From: Anaerolineae bacterium
Lineage (GTDB): Bacteria; Chloroflexota; Anaerolineae; Promineifilales; Promineifilaceae
Assembly: GCA_028277515.1 (NCBI GenBank)
Contig: JANQGC010000369.1
Location: 1-64,000, forward strand
Length of the DNA: 64,000 bases
Reading direction: 5' to 3'
Shown: piece by piece, positions 34,882 through 42,744 of the stretch
How the letters are laid out: the number at the start of each line of letters is the position of its first letter
Numbering within the stretch: the first letter of the stretch is position 1
Translations under genes and position numbers: made by a program
Notes under the pieces: generated by a model
The model's input: the letters and a program-made list of their open reading frames with translations, nothing else
Told to the model about the DNA's origin: nothing
The model's database searches: none

Positions 34882-36918
34882 ATGTCACTCTTAAATGCTT
34901 CCCATGTTGGGCAATCCTTCGGCGCTTATGATGTATTCAGAGGCGTCACGGCCAGTATCCCTAATGATGGCAAGGTGGGGCTGGTCGGGCCAAATGGGGT
35001 AGGCAAGACCACCTTGCTATTGATTTTGGCCGGCATCTCTCAGCCGGATTCAGGCTCGGTGCACATCGCGCGCGGCACGCGAATAGGCTATCTATCGCAA
35101 GAATCTTCTGATGCCTTCAACGATCGTCGGCATTCCGTTTACGAAGAAATGTTATTGGTGTTTTCCGATCTGGAAAAAATGGCCGAACGCCTGGTGGAGA
35201 TGGAAATGGCCATGAGCGATGGCCAATCATCTGCTGATTTCCTGGCCGATTACAGCGATCTGCAGCTCAAGTTTGAAATGGCCGGCGGCTATGATTATGA
35301 ATTGCGCATCAAGCAAGCCCTTACCGGCCTGGGCTTTAACGAAGAGGCCTGGCGCATGCCGCTTCATCATTTAAGCGGCGGACAGAAAACGCGCGCACTT
35401 TTGTCCCGTCTGCTTCTTGAGCAGCCTGATCTGCTTATCCTAGATGAGCCGACCAATCATTTGGACGTAGCCGCTATTGAATGGCTGGAAAGCACTCTTA
35501 AATCCTGGGACGGCGCGATATTAATCGTCAGCCACGACCGCTACTTCCTGGACAGTGTGGTTAATACCATATGGGAGATGAGTCCCCAGGATGTTGAGGT
35601 ATATCGCGGCAACTACAGCGCCTACCTGAACCAACGCTCGGAGCGCTGGGAGCGCAAGCAAAAAGAATTCGATGCCTTGATGGAGCGTATTGACAAAGAA
35701 ATGGACTTCATCCGTCGCAATATTGCCGGCCAGCGCACGCAAATGGCGCAGGGCAAATTGAGCCGCCTGGCCCGCGAGGTGGAAGCAATCCATGCGGGCG
35801 GGTTGGACATTTTAAGCGACCTGCGCAGCAAGGGCTGGCTGCAAGTTAAAAACGAAGTCGGATTGGCCATGGGTCCCGCCTCCACAGTTGGTGAGCTGCA
35901 AGAACGAATTAATGCCTTGCGCCCGCCGGCGCAGCCGCTTGCTCTAAAAATGGATTTTCGAGCCTCCCACCGCAGCGGCAATATTATCTTGCGCACCCGT
36001 GACCTGGAAATCGGTTACCCGGGAAATCTTCTTTTTGAAGCGGAGGATATCGAACTGCACCGCCAGGAGTGCGCCGCCCTGATCGGGCCGAATGGTACGG
36101 GTAAAACGACCTTTTTGCGCACCATCTTACAGCAAATGTCGCCCTTAAACGGGGACATTTCTCTGGGCGCCAGCTTGAAAATTGGTTACTTCGCCCAGGT
36201 GCATGATGAACTTGACACGGACAACACGGTGCTGGATGAGTTCTTACGCCACCAGGCGATGCCCATCAGCGAGGCGCGCAATTTCCTGGCCCGTTTCCTC
36301 TTCCGTGGAGATGATGTATTTAACAAGGTGAGCACGCTGAGCGGTGGGGAATTGGGTCGATTGGCATTGGCCATCTTAACACTTGAAGAAGCCAATTTCT
36401 TGCTCCTTGATGAGCCGACTAATCATCTGGATATTCCTGCTCAAGAGACATTGCAGCTTGCCCTGGAAGAATTTTCAGGCACGACCCTGCTTGTGTCTCA
36501 CGATCGTTACCTGGTTAATCGCATGGCCGGCCAGATCTGGGAGCTGCGCGCCGGCCGTCTCAGCGTTTATTATGGCGGCTACCAGGCTTACCTGGCCCAG
36601 CGACAGCGAGAATCGGCCGCGGAAAAAGAAACATCACGGGCAAACGGGGCGGGAGCTTCTACTGCTTCAAACCAGGATAACCAGCCGCCAATAAGCAAAA
36701 ATGCGATGCGCCGCCATGCGGAAAGAGTCAATGACCTGGAAGAGAAAATTCACAATGCGGAAAGCCAGCTGGCCCGGATGGGTGAGGAGTTGCAAGCAGC
36801 AACTCTCGCCGAAGATGTGGCCGAGATCCGGCGCATCAGCCAGGCTTATGCAAATACAGAGCGGATGCTGGCCGATTTATTGCAGGAATGGGAAGCAGCC
36901 CATGAGGTTCAGCCCTGA
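34882..36918 (+). CDS. ABC-F family ATPase
   Basis: ABC-F proteins act on ribosomes, for translation quality control or antibiotic protection, and lack membrane domains. The 678-residue protein has two nucleotide-binding domains. The first has GPNGVGKTT, LSGGQKTR and LLILDEPTNHLD; the second has GPNGTGKTT, LSGGELGR and LLLDEPTNHLD. A linker of about 80 residues lies between them, and a C-terminal coiled coil (about 600-678) is rich in Glu and Ala. The E following the Walker B Asp is present in both. The gene appears to be read from a promoter that leaves no 5' leader. coaE follows 41 nt after the stop. Confidence 0.93.
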   Translation: MSLLNASHVGQSFGAYDVFRGVTASIPNDGKVGLVGPNGVGKTTLLLILAGISQPDSGSVHIARGTRIGYLSQESSDAFNDRRHSVYEEMLLVFSDLEKMAERLVEMEMAMSDGQSSADFLADYSDLQLKFEMAGGYDYELRIKQALTGLGFNEEAWRMPLHHLSGGQKTRALLSRLLLEQPDLLILDEPTNHLDVAAIEWLESTLKSWDGAILIVSHDRYFLDSVVNTIWEMSPQDVEVYRGNYSAYLNQRSERWERKQKEFDALMERIDKEMDFIRRNIAGQRTQMAQGKLSRLAREVEAIHAGGLDILSDLRSKGWLQVKNEVGLAMGPASTVGELQERINALRPPAQPLALKMDFRASHRSGNIILRTRDLEIGYPGNLLFEAEDIELHRQECAALIGPNGTGKTTFLRTILQQMSPLNGDISLGASLKIGYFAQVHDELDTDNTVLDEFLRHQAMPISEARNFLARFLFRGDDVFNKVSTLSGGELGRLALAILTLEEANFLLLDEPTNHLDIPAQETLQLALEEFSGTTLLVSHDRYLVNRMAGQIWELRAGRLSVYYGGYQAYLAQRQRESAAEKETSRANGAGASTASNQDNQPPISKNAMRRHAERVNDLEEKIHNAESQLARMGEELQAATLAEDVAEIRRISQAYANTERMLADLLQEWEAAHEVQP

Positions 36919-36959
36919 TCTCTTCAAGCCGGAGAACGGCAACGGATACCCCCAGCACA

Positions 36960-37553
36960 ATGAATGAAAGGTTTATAATTGGGCTGACCGGCAACATCGC
37001 CACAGGCAAATCGGCGGTGATGCAGATGGCCAAAAAGCGGGGAGCTTATACGATAGATGCTGACCAGATAGTGCACCAAATTTTCAATGAAAACCAGGCG
37101 GTGCAGGAAGCCATCGCTGGTGCCTTTGGGCCAGGTGTACGTTCGGCAGACGGCCGTATCAACCGCCCTGCCCTGGGTACAATCGTCTTCAACGATCCCA
37201 AGGCTTTAAAGCAGTTGGAAAATATCGTTCATCCGGCCGTCTACGAGGCTGTGATCGCCATGTTAGCTGGCACGAAAACAAATGTGATCATCTACGAAGC
37301 GATTAAGCTCCTGGAAAGCAAATTTCGCAACCATTGCGATCAAATCTGGGTAACAACTTGCACCCGGCAGAAACAGTTAGAACGGCTACAAATATATCGC
37401 GGAATGGATGAACAAACTGCCCGCGCGCGCATCAATGCCCAGTCACCGCAGGAAGAGAAAATCGCGGCGGCCGATGTGGTGATCGACACCAATGGATCGT
37501 TGAGTGAAACAGAGGAACAATTTTGGAAAGCCTGGTCATCTTTGAATTTATAA
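36960..37553 (+). CDS. coaE: Dephospho-CoA kinase
   Basis: The enzyme phosphorylates dephospho-CoA at the 3'-OH, the last step of CoA synthesis. The 197-residue protein has the P-loop GLTGNIATGKSAV, DADQIVHQIF, and the lid region TTCTRQKQLERLQIYRGMDEQTARARINAQ. The length is typical. The start ATG is only 41 nt after the ABC-F stop, on the same strand, so it is probably in that operon. Confidence 0.94.
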   Translation: MNERFIIGLTGNIATGKSAVMQMAKKRGAYTIDADQIVHQIFNENQAVQEAIAGAFGPGVRSADGRINRPALGTIVFNDPKALKQLENIVHPAVYEAVIAMLAGTKTNVIIYEAIKLLESKFRNHCDQIWVTTCTRQKQLERLQIYRGMDEQTARARINAQSPQEEKIAAADVVIDTNGSLSETEEQFWKAWSSLNL

Positions 37554-37619
37554 TGAGAGCATATTAGCAATGGTTAGAAACGGATGTCAACAAGCCTCAA
37601 ATAGGAGTATAGTTAGCTG

Positions 37620-37865
37620 ATGGAAACGGTAAAAAACTGGATTAAAAAACATCCAAATCTCTCAGCCTGGTTCGTCCTGGCTTTGGGCATGGTGATTTTG
37701 CTCGTTATTGAAGCCCGCAAAGTGGGTCTGGCTCCCAGCCAATGGTTCTGGTTGATCGTCGTCACAATTTTGGTCGCTGGCGCAGCGATATGGATCATTA
37801 GCTGGGGAGATGATGAGGAAAGTGCCATCACAGAAGATGAAGGTCCCGCCGAACCCTCTCAATGA
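37620..37865 (+). CDS. Small membrane protein with two transmembrane segments
   Basis: The 81-residue protein has membrane segments at about 16-33 and 42-61, and an acidic C-terminal tail (DDEESAITEDEGPAEPS). No family is recognised. Its stop overlaps the start of the downstream protease gene by 4 nt (ATGA), which strongly supports it as a real gene and suggests a partner or assembly role for that membrane protease. Confidence 0.72.
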   Translation: METVKNWIKKHPNLSAWFVLALGMVILLVIEARKVGLAPSQWFWLIVVTILVAGAAIWIISWGDDEESAITEDEGPAEPSQ

Positions 37866-38980
37866 TCAACACCTCTCCAACCAGCCTGGTGCCACTGGAA
37901 GCAGTTCAGGCCCTGCGCAACGATATCGCCGATTTATTTCAGGTTGTTGACACGACCCTGGATCAACCGGACCGGGATTATATTCGCTTTCGTGGCAGTT
38001 TCTTAAAAGATCCGGCCGATTGCTTCGACGACCTGCGCGATCATTTTACCCATTATGGCTTTACGCCCAAGATTATAGCGGAAAATGATTTAACCGCGCT
38101 GATCGCGATGCCCTACGTATTTGAAGTTCGCGAATCGCGACGCTGGATAAATCTCCTGCTCCTTATCGCCACCATCTTATCCACCCTGTTTGTCGGTGCC
38201 AGCTATGAAGCCACAACCTTGGATGAACTGTATATGCTTTGGCGTGGCTGGCCTTTCAGTCTCAGTATTATGCTTATCCTCGGTGCGCATGAGATGGGTC
38301 ATTATTTCGCCGCCCGTTACCATCGTGTGCCGGTAACTCTACCCTACTTTATTCCCATGCCTTTGCCCGGTTCTTTTGGAACATTTGGCGCTTTCATTCA
38401 ACTCAAAGCGCCGGTGAAAAATAAAAGAGCACTGCTTGATGTGGGCGCTGCCGGGCCTTGGGCGGGCATCCTCTTTGCCATCCCCATCTTGTTTATCGGA
38501 CTGGCCACGTCTGAAGTGCTGCCTCTGCCCACAACAATGCCCTACCAGTTGGAAGGCAATTCACTTTTATACGCGGCGATTAAGTTCATCGTTTTCGGCC
38601 AATTTTTGCCCGCGGATGGTCTGGATGTGCATTTAAATCAGGTGGCCTGGGCCGGTTGGGTCGGCCTACTGGTTACCAGCCTCAATTTAATCCCCGTAGG
38701 CCAACTGGATGGAGGGCATGTCGTATTTTCTCTGCTCGGCAACTGGGCCAGGTACCTTTTTTGGCCGGTCATTGTTGGCCTTGGCCTGCTGGTAACCATC
38801 ACGGGGACCTTTACCTGGGTTCTTTGGATCGCTCTCCTCTTTTTTCTCGGGCGACGGTATGCCGTGCCCCTGGATGAAATCACCAAGCTGGATCCGCGGC
38901 GGCGGATATTTGCCATATTGACCCTGCTACTCTTTTTCCTGGTCTTCATACCTATCCCATTACAGATAGTTGTGCCTTGA
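37862..38980 (+). CDS. Site-2 protease family (M50) membrane metallopeptidase
   Basis: The enzyme is expected to cut within membrane helices of signalling or surface proteins. The 372-residue protein starts with a soluble domain of about 100 residues and then has several membrane segments. The zinc motif HEMGH lies at about residue 143-147 (GAHEMGHYFAARYHRVPV), and the third ligand Asp is in LIPVGQLDGGHV. These are the two hallmark motifs of S2P proteases. The soluble N-terminal domain is typical of Chloroflexota and plant EGY-type members. It overlaps the small membrane gene upstream. Confidence 0.9.
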   Translation: MINTSPTSLVPLEAVQALRNDIADLFQVVDTTLDQPDRDYIRFRGSFLKDPADCFDDLRDHFTHYGFTPKIIAENDLTALIAMPYVFEVRESRRWINLLLLIATILSTLFVGASYEATTLDELYMLWRGWPFSLSIMLILGAHEMGHYFAARYHRVPVTLPYFIPMPLPGSFGTFGAFIQLKAPVKNKRALLDVGAAGPWAGILFAIPILFIGLATSEVLPLPTTMPYQLEGNSLLYAAIKFIVFGQFLPADGLDVHLNQVAWAGWVGLLVTSLNLIPVGQLDGGHVVFSLLGNWARYLFWPVIVGLGLLVTITGTFTWVLWIALLFFLGRRYAVPLDEITKLDPRRRIFAILTLLLFFLVFIPIPLQIVVP

Positions 38981-39008
38981 AAAAGTTCTAATCATCCATT
39001 CTTCCAAT

Positions 39009-39037
39009 TTGGCAGGAATTTGCCTCTTCGCTATAAT
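39009..39037 (+). promoter_or_regulatory. tRNA promoter
   Basis: TTGGCA (39009-39014), a 17-nt spacer and TATAAT (39032-39037) lie just before the tRNA, giving a start about 6 nt upstream of the mature 5' end. Confidence 0.85.
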
Positions 39038-39049
39038 TCCCTTTGCTCA

Positions 39050-39123
39050 GGTGCCATAGCTCAGTTGGTTAGAGCGAGGGACTCATAAGCCCTAGGTCGT
39101 TGGTTCAAATCCAACTGGCACCA
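39050..39123 (+). tRNA. tRNA with CAT anticodon (tRNA-Met elongator or tRNA-Ile2)
   Basis: A full cloverleaf can be drawn. The acceptor stem GGTGCCA/TGGCACC has discriminator A, the D-loop is AGCTCAGTTGGTTAGAGC, and the anticodon stem-loop AGGGACTCATAAGCCCT carries CAT. The T arm is GTTGGTTCAAATCCAAC. The 3' CCA is not encoded. A CAT anticodon can be methionine (elongator) or lysidine-modified isoleucine. The sequence lacks initiator features (no run of three G-C pairs in the anticodon stem), and elongator Met is favoured but not proven. Confidence 0.93.
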
Positions 39124-39140
39124 CTACCAACTTTGCACAG

Positions 39141-39176
39141 CCGCTCCACAGCCAATCCGGCGGGAGCGGTTTTTTA
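39141..39176 (+). terminator. Intrinsic terminator after the tRNA
   Basis: CCGCTCC and GGAGCGG pair around a 15-nt loop and six T follow. Confidence 0.85.
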
Positions 39177-39185
39177 TTGAAACTT

Positions 39186-39305
39186 GTAACCCGACACTTT
39201 TACAAAAAGAGGGTTAATTGGACGCTGATGACGCTGAATTTTTATTTTTATCTGCGAAAATCCGCTCTTGTCCGCGTCCTATTTCTAAACTGTCGGGTAG
39301 CTAGA
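39186..39305. repeat. Dispersed 120-130 bp repeat, copy 2
   Basis: This copy begins GTAACCCGACAC and ends TGTCGGGTAGCTAGA. It matches 31800-31929 over most of its length in the same orientation, including GGACGCTGAT and CGCGTCCTATTTCTAA. It lies between the tRNA and the PTPS-family gene. Confidence 0.8.
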
Positions 39306-39321
39306 TTGATAAGGAGCACAA

Positions 39322-39708
39322 ATGTATACAGTAGCTGTTAAACGTGATTTCGTGGCCCAACATTTTCTCATCGGTGGGGATTGGGGAGCGGAAAATTTTC
39401 TTCATTCCCACCACTACGTCTTGGAATTACAACTACACGGCAAGGAACTGGACCAGCATGGTTACCTGATTGACATTGTCGATATCGAAGAACAGCTAGA
39501 CAAAATTGTCGATCATTACCGCGATCAAACCTTAAATGACCAGCCCGAATTCGATAAGCTCAATCCCAGCATTGAACATTTCTCGCGCATCATCTGTAAA
39601 TCATTGGCCGGACGCATCAACGCCTCCAATTTACAATCCTTAACCGTCGTCCTATGGGAAAATGACATCGCCTGGGCCAGCTATCAACATCATTTCCAGT
39701 CAACATGA
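39322..39708 (+). CDS. 6-pyruvoyl-tetrahydropterin synthase/QueD-family protein with Glu in place of the catalytic Cys
   Basis: Enzymes of this family act on dihydroneopterin triphosphate or dihydroneopterin and use zinc. The 128-residue protein keeps the three zinc histidines (VAQHF; LHSHH), the DH pair in IVDHYRD and the C-terminal Glu in LWENDIAWASY. The usual catalytic CxxxHGH is ExxxHSH (ENFLHSH), with Glu exactly in the position of Cys, as in PTPS-III-type enzymes that make 6-hydroxymethyl-dihydropterin for folate. The next two genes, a glycosyltransferase and a methyltransferase, start within 25 nt, so a modified pterin or pterin-like product is also possible. The substrate is not known. 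Confidence 0.82.
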   Translation: MYTVAVKRDFVAQHFLIGGDWGAENFLHSHHYVLELQLHGKELDQHGYLIDIVDIEEQLDKIVDHYRDQTLNDQPEFDKLNPSIEHFSRIICKSLAGRINASNLQSLTVVLWENDIAWASYQHHFQST

Positions 39709-39728
39709 GCAATGAAGATGATTGACAC

Positions 39729-40817
39729 ATGCTGATCGGTTTAATCATTTATGGGGATTTGTCACAAACTTCCGGTGGTTATCTTTATGACCGGCAGTTA
39801 GTGAATCATTTGCAGGCTCAAGGGGATGAGGTACGAATCATCGCTCTACCATGGAAGAACTACGCCACGCACTTAATGGATAATCTTCGTCCAAGATTAA
39901 AGCGGATGCTGTTACAAACCCCTTTTGATGTGCTCCTGCAAGATGAGCTAAACCATCCCTCGCTGTTCTGGTTGAACGGCCGCCTACGTCCCCACATTAC
40001 CTACCCTTTGATCAGCATCGTCCACCATTTGCGCAGCAGTGAACAGCATCCTCAAAGGCCGCTGAAGCTTTACCGGTCCGTGGAGCGGAAATATCTAAAC
40101 TCAGTTGACGGATTCATTGTTAACAGCAAAACCACGCGCGAGACCGTCCTGTCGCTGAGCGGTGAGTGCAAACCGCATGTCATTGCCTATCCGGCGGCCG
40201 ATCATTTGCAAAGCCACATCGACCCGGAGGCGTTTCGGGAGCGGGCATTTGAACCAGGACCCTTACGGCTGCTCTTTGTAGGAAACGTGATTCCGCGTAA
40301 AGGTTTGCATCTCCTTATCGCAGCGCTGGCCGATCTTTCCCTGCAATCATGGCGTTTGGATATAATTGGCGATGCGCACATTGACGAAAAATATCGGCAA
40401 ATGTTGAGAGAAACGGCCGAAGCCTACCACTTATCCAGCAATATTACCTGGCACGGCCGTGTATCCGATCAAGCCTTGCAAGACCAGGTGGCCAAGAGTC
40501 ATATACTTGTCATGCCATCAACCTATGAGGGCTTCGGCATTGTCTACCTGGAGGCTATGCGCTTTGGCCTGCCCGCCATTGGCTCTACCATTGGGGCTGC
40601 TCATGAGATCATCAACGATAGGCAGAATGGCTATCTGGTATCGCCTTATGACAAAGATGACCTGGCGAAAAAAATAAAAAAGCTTCATGAGGACCGGCAT
40701 TTATTGGCCGGCATGGGTTGCGGGGCTTTGCAGTATACCCAAGCCCATCCTACCTGGGAGGCCAGTATGGAAAAGGCTCGCCAATTTTTATTGCAAATGG
40801 CCGACAGATCATCTTAA
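39729..40817 (+). CDS. Glycosyltransferase family 4
   Basis: The enzyme is predicted to move a sugar from a nucleotide donor to an unknown acceptor. The 362-residue protein has the N-terminal Gly-rich start of a GT-B fold (YGDLSQTSGGYLYDRQLV), a middle LLFVGNVIPRKGLHLLIAAL donor-domain entry, and the GT4 motif VMPSTYEGFGIVYLEAMRFGLP with the EX7E glutamates. No membrane segment is present. It starts 20 nt after the PTPS-family gene and is followed by a methyltransferase 18 nt later, so the three are one transcript. Confidence 0.9.
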   Translation: MLIGLIIYGDLSQTSGGYLYDRQLVNHLQAQGDEVRIIALPWKNYATHLMDNLRPRLKRMLLQTPFDVLLQDELNHPSLFWLNGRLRPHITYPLISIVHHLRSSEQHPQRPLKLYRSVERKYLNSVDGFIVNSKTTRETVLSLSGECKPHVIAYPAADHLQSHIDPEAFRERAFEPGPLRLLFVGNVIPRKGLHLLIAALADLSLQSWRLDIIGDAHIDEKYRQMLRETAEAYHLSSNITWHGRVSDQALQDQVAKSHILVMPSTYEGFGIVYLEAMRFGLPAIGSTIGAAHEIINDRQNGYLVSPYDKDDLAKKIKKLHEDRHLLAGMGCGALQYTQAHPTWEASMEKARQFLLQMADRSS

Positions 40818-40835
40818 TTTATCAAGGATCATTCA

Positions 40836-41714
40836 TTGGCTGACCAATCGTTACCGCCTTATTCCTTTACCCGTTATTTGTCGGCGAAAAAAAGCGTGGA
40901 TGACCGTGCATTAAACGCCCAGGTCTGGGAGGCAATGAGACGGTCGTTACCAGGTAAACCGTTACGCATTTTAGAAATCGGCGCGGGCATCGGCACGATG
41001 GTCGAACGACTGGCGGAGAAGCAAGTTTTCGGCCAGGATGGCATTTATACGGCCATTGATGCCCAGGCTGCGAATATTCGAGAAGCGGACCGGCGACTGC
41101 AAACTATTCCGTCTAATTTTTCCTTAGAGCTGGAAGCGATTGATCTCTATGATTTTACGGCCAGAGAGCAGAATGTGCGAACGTGGGATTTACTCGTCGC
41201 CCACGCTTTTTTGGACCTGGTTGATTTAAGCGAAACCTTGCCGCTGTTATTCAGCTTGTTAAATCTAGGCGGATTCTTTTATTTTACTCTGAACTTTGAT
41301 GGGGAAACGATTTTCCAACCAACAATCGATCCGGCGCTCGATGAGAAAATAATGGCGCTTTATCACCGCACAATGGATGAACGGGTCACCAACGGTCGAC
41401 CTGCCGGGCATAGTCAGACCGGACGGCGATTGTTTGCAGCCATAACGGCCGCGGGAGGGGAAATCACGGCTGCCGGCAGTTCCGATTGGGTAGTTTTTGC
41501 CGGACCGCATGGTTACGCGCAAGATGAAGCCTACTTCTTACATTTCATCCTGCATACGATTCATAACGCGTTATCCGGCCATCCGCAATTGGATCCGACA
41601 CGACTCACGGCCTGGGTCACCCAACGGCATGCCCAGGTCGACGCCAGCAGATTGGTTTATGTCGCCCACCAACTTGATTTTTTTGGGCGGAAGGTCCCAA
41701 GCGCGCGCTCATAA
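40836..41714 (+). CDS. Class I SAM-dependent methyltransferase
   Basis: The 292-residue protein has motif I in RILEIGAGIGTMVERLAE, motif II in YTAIDAQ and a motif IV-like WDLLVAHAFLDLVDL. The C-terminal part has no known signature. The acceptor is unknown, but the gene is co-transcribed with a PTPS-family enzyme and a GT4 glycosyltransferase, so a small molecule bearing a sugar is a plausible target. The TTG start at 40836 has an AAGGATCATTCA element in front. The 3' end overlaps the convergent flippase-like gene by 6 nt. Confidence 0.83.
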   Translation: MADQSLPPYSFTRYLSAKKSVDDRALNAQVWEAMRRSLPGKPLRILEIGAGIGTMVERLAEKQVFGQDGIYTAIDAQAANIREADRRLQTIPSNFSLELEAIDLYDFTAREQNVRTWDLLVAHAFLDLVDLSETLPLLFSLLNLGGFFYFTLNFDGETIFQPTIDPALDEKIMALYHRTMDERVTNGRPAGHSQTGRRLFAAITAAGGEITAAGSSDWVVFAGPHGYAQDEAYFLHFILHTIHNALSGHPQLDPTRLTAWVTQRHAQVDASRLVYVAHQLDFFGRKVPSARS

Positions 41715-42743
41715 GATTTTACCTCCTTCGGTTTGATTAAGGTTTTTTATACCCGTCATTTTTTTGCTCCCCCACCAGATGCCAATAATACCGACAAAAA
41801 CATCACGCAGACGAATGAGCAAGCTGGCGCTGATGCCGATCGCCGGATTCAACCCCATTGTACCAAAGGCCAGTGCCTGGCTGGCTTCTAACACACCAAT
41901 TGCTCCAGGAAGCAGTAGAAGAATCGCAATACGCGCCGCCGTTAATGCTGTTATCAGTTGGAGCAATGTCAATGGAATTCCAAGAAAAGAAACCATCAAC
42001 CAGAACTCGCCGATCATGAGCAGAAACCCGATGATCGACATAAAAAATGCCAGAACCAGCGATCTTGGCGCCTGGCGGCAGAAGATTGTTGTCTCCTGTT
42101 CGCCCGCTTGAATGGCTATGACTACCCGCTGCAAGCGTGTCTGCCAGGTTGGAATGCTGGAAATAAGAGGTAACTTTAATAAAGTTGCAGCTAACCAGGT
42201 TAATGGTGTTTTACCGGCCCAAATAGCCAGCAAATAAAACAAGGGTATGAGCAGCAAAACGGCCGCCAACCCGGCCGCCTCTATGCTTACTACATCTCCC
42301 AATGTACGCTGCCTGAAGATCAGAATGATCCCAACCGTCAAAAATGCAAAATTGACCAACAATTCCAACGTTTTATCGAGCGATAGGGCGGCCAGGGCCT
42401 TAGGCCGCGGCGTTCCATGCTCTTTCTCTAAAAAATACACCTGCAATGGTTCGCCGCCCATATGCGGCCCGGGTGTGAAATAACTAACGCCGAATGTGGC
42501 CATCCGGTAGCCAAACAGGGAAAAGAAAGGAATGCGTTGGCCATGACCGCGCAGAATAATCCACCAACGGCCGGTCAGGAAAATCAAAATTAAGCCATTG
42601 AGCATGATTAACAGCATGATCTGCGACCAGCGCAGTTGTTGAATGGCAGCCACTGCATCCTCTACTGATACCGTCTGCATCACCCAGGCCAGGATCAAAA
42701 GGGCTAGAACCCAGGGTGCGAATCTAAACAGCCATTTTTTCAT
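41709..42743 (-). CDS. Flippase-like/UPF0104 (AglD, lysylphosphatidylglycerol synthase TM region) protein
   Basis: Proteins of this type are integral membrane proteins proposed to flip or transfer lipid-linked molecules. The product of about 344 residues begins MKKWLFRFAPWVLALL and has about eight membrane segments, with the family pattern FTPGPHMGGEPLQVYFLEKEHG (key PGxxGGE) and a final LPGAIGVLEASQAL. Longer starts upstream run into the preceding gene and lack support. It starts 1 nt after the stop of the CDP-alcohol phosphotransferase gene and so forms an operon with it. Confidence 0.82.
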   Translation of the reverse strand: MKKWLFRFAPWVLALLILAWVMQTVSVEDAVAAIQQLRWSQIMLLIMLNGLILIFLTGRWWIILRGHGQRIPFFSLFGYRMATFGVSYFTPGPHMGGEPLQVYFLEKEHGTPRPKALAALSLDKTLELLVNFAFLTVGIILIFRQRTLGDVVSIEAAGLAAVLLLIPLFYLLAIWAGKTPLTWLAATLLKLPLISSIPTWQTRLQRVVIAIQAGEQETTIFCRQAPRSLVLAFFMSIIGFLLMIGEFWLMVSFLGIPLTLLQLITALTAARIAILLLLPGAIGVLEASQALAFGTMGLNPAIGISASLLIRLRDVFVGIIGIWWGSKKMTGIKNLNQTEGGKIL

Positions 42744-42744
42744 G

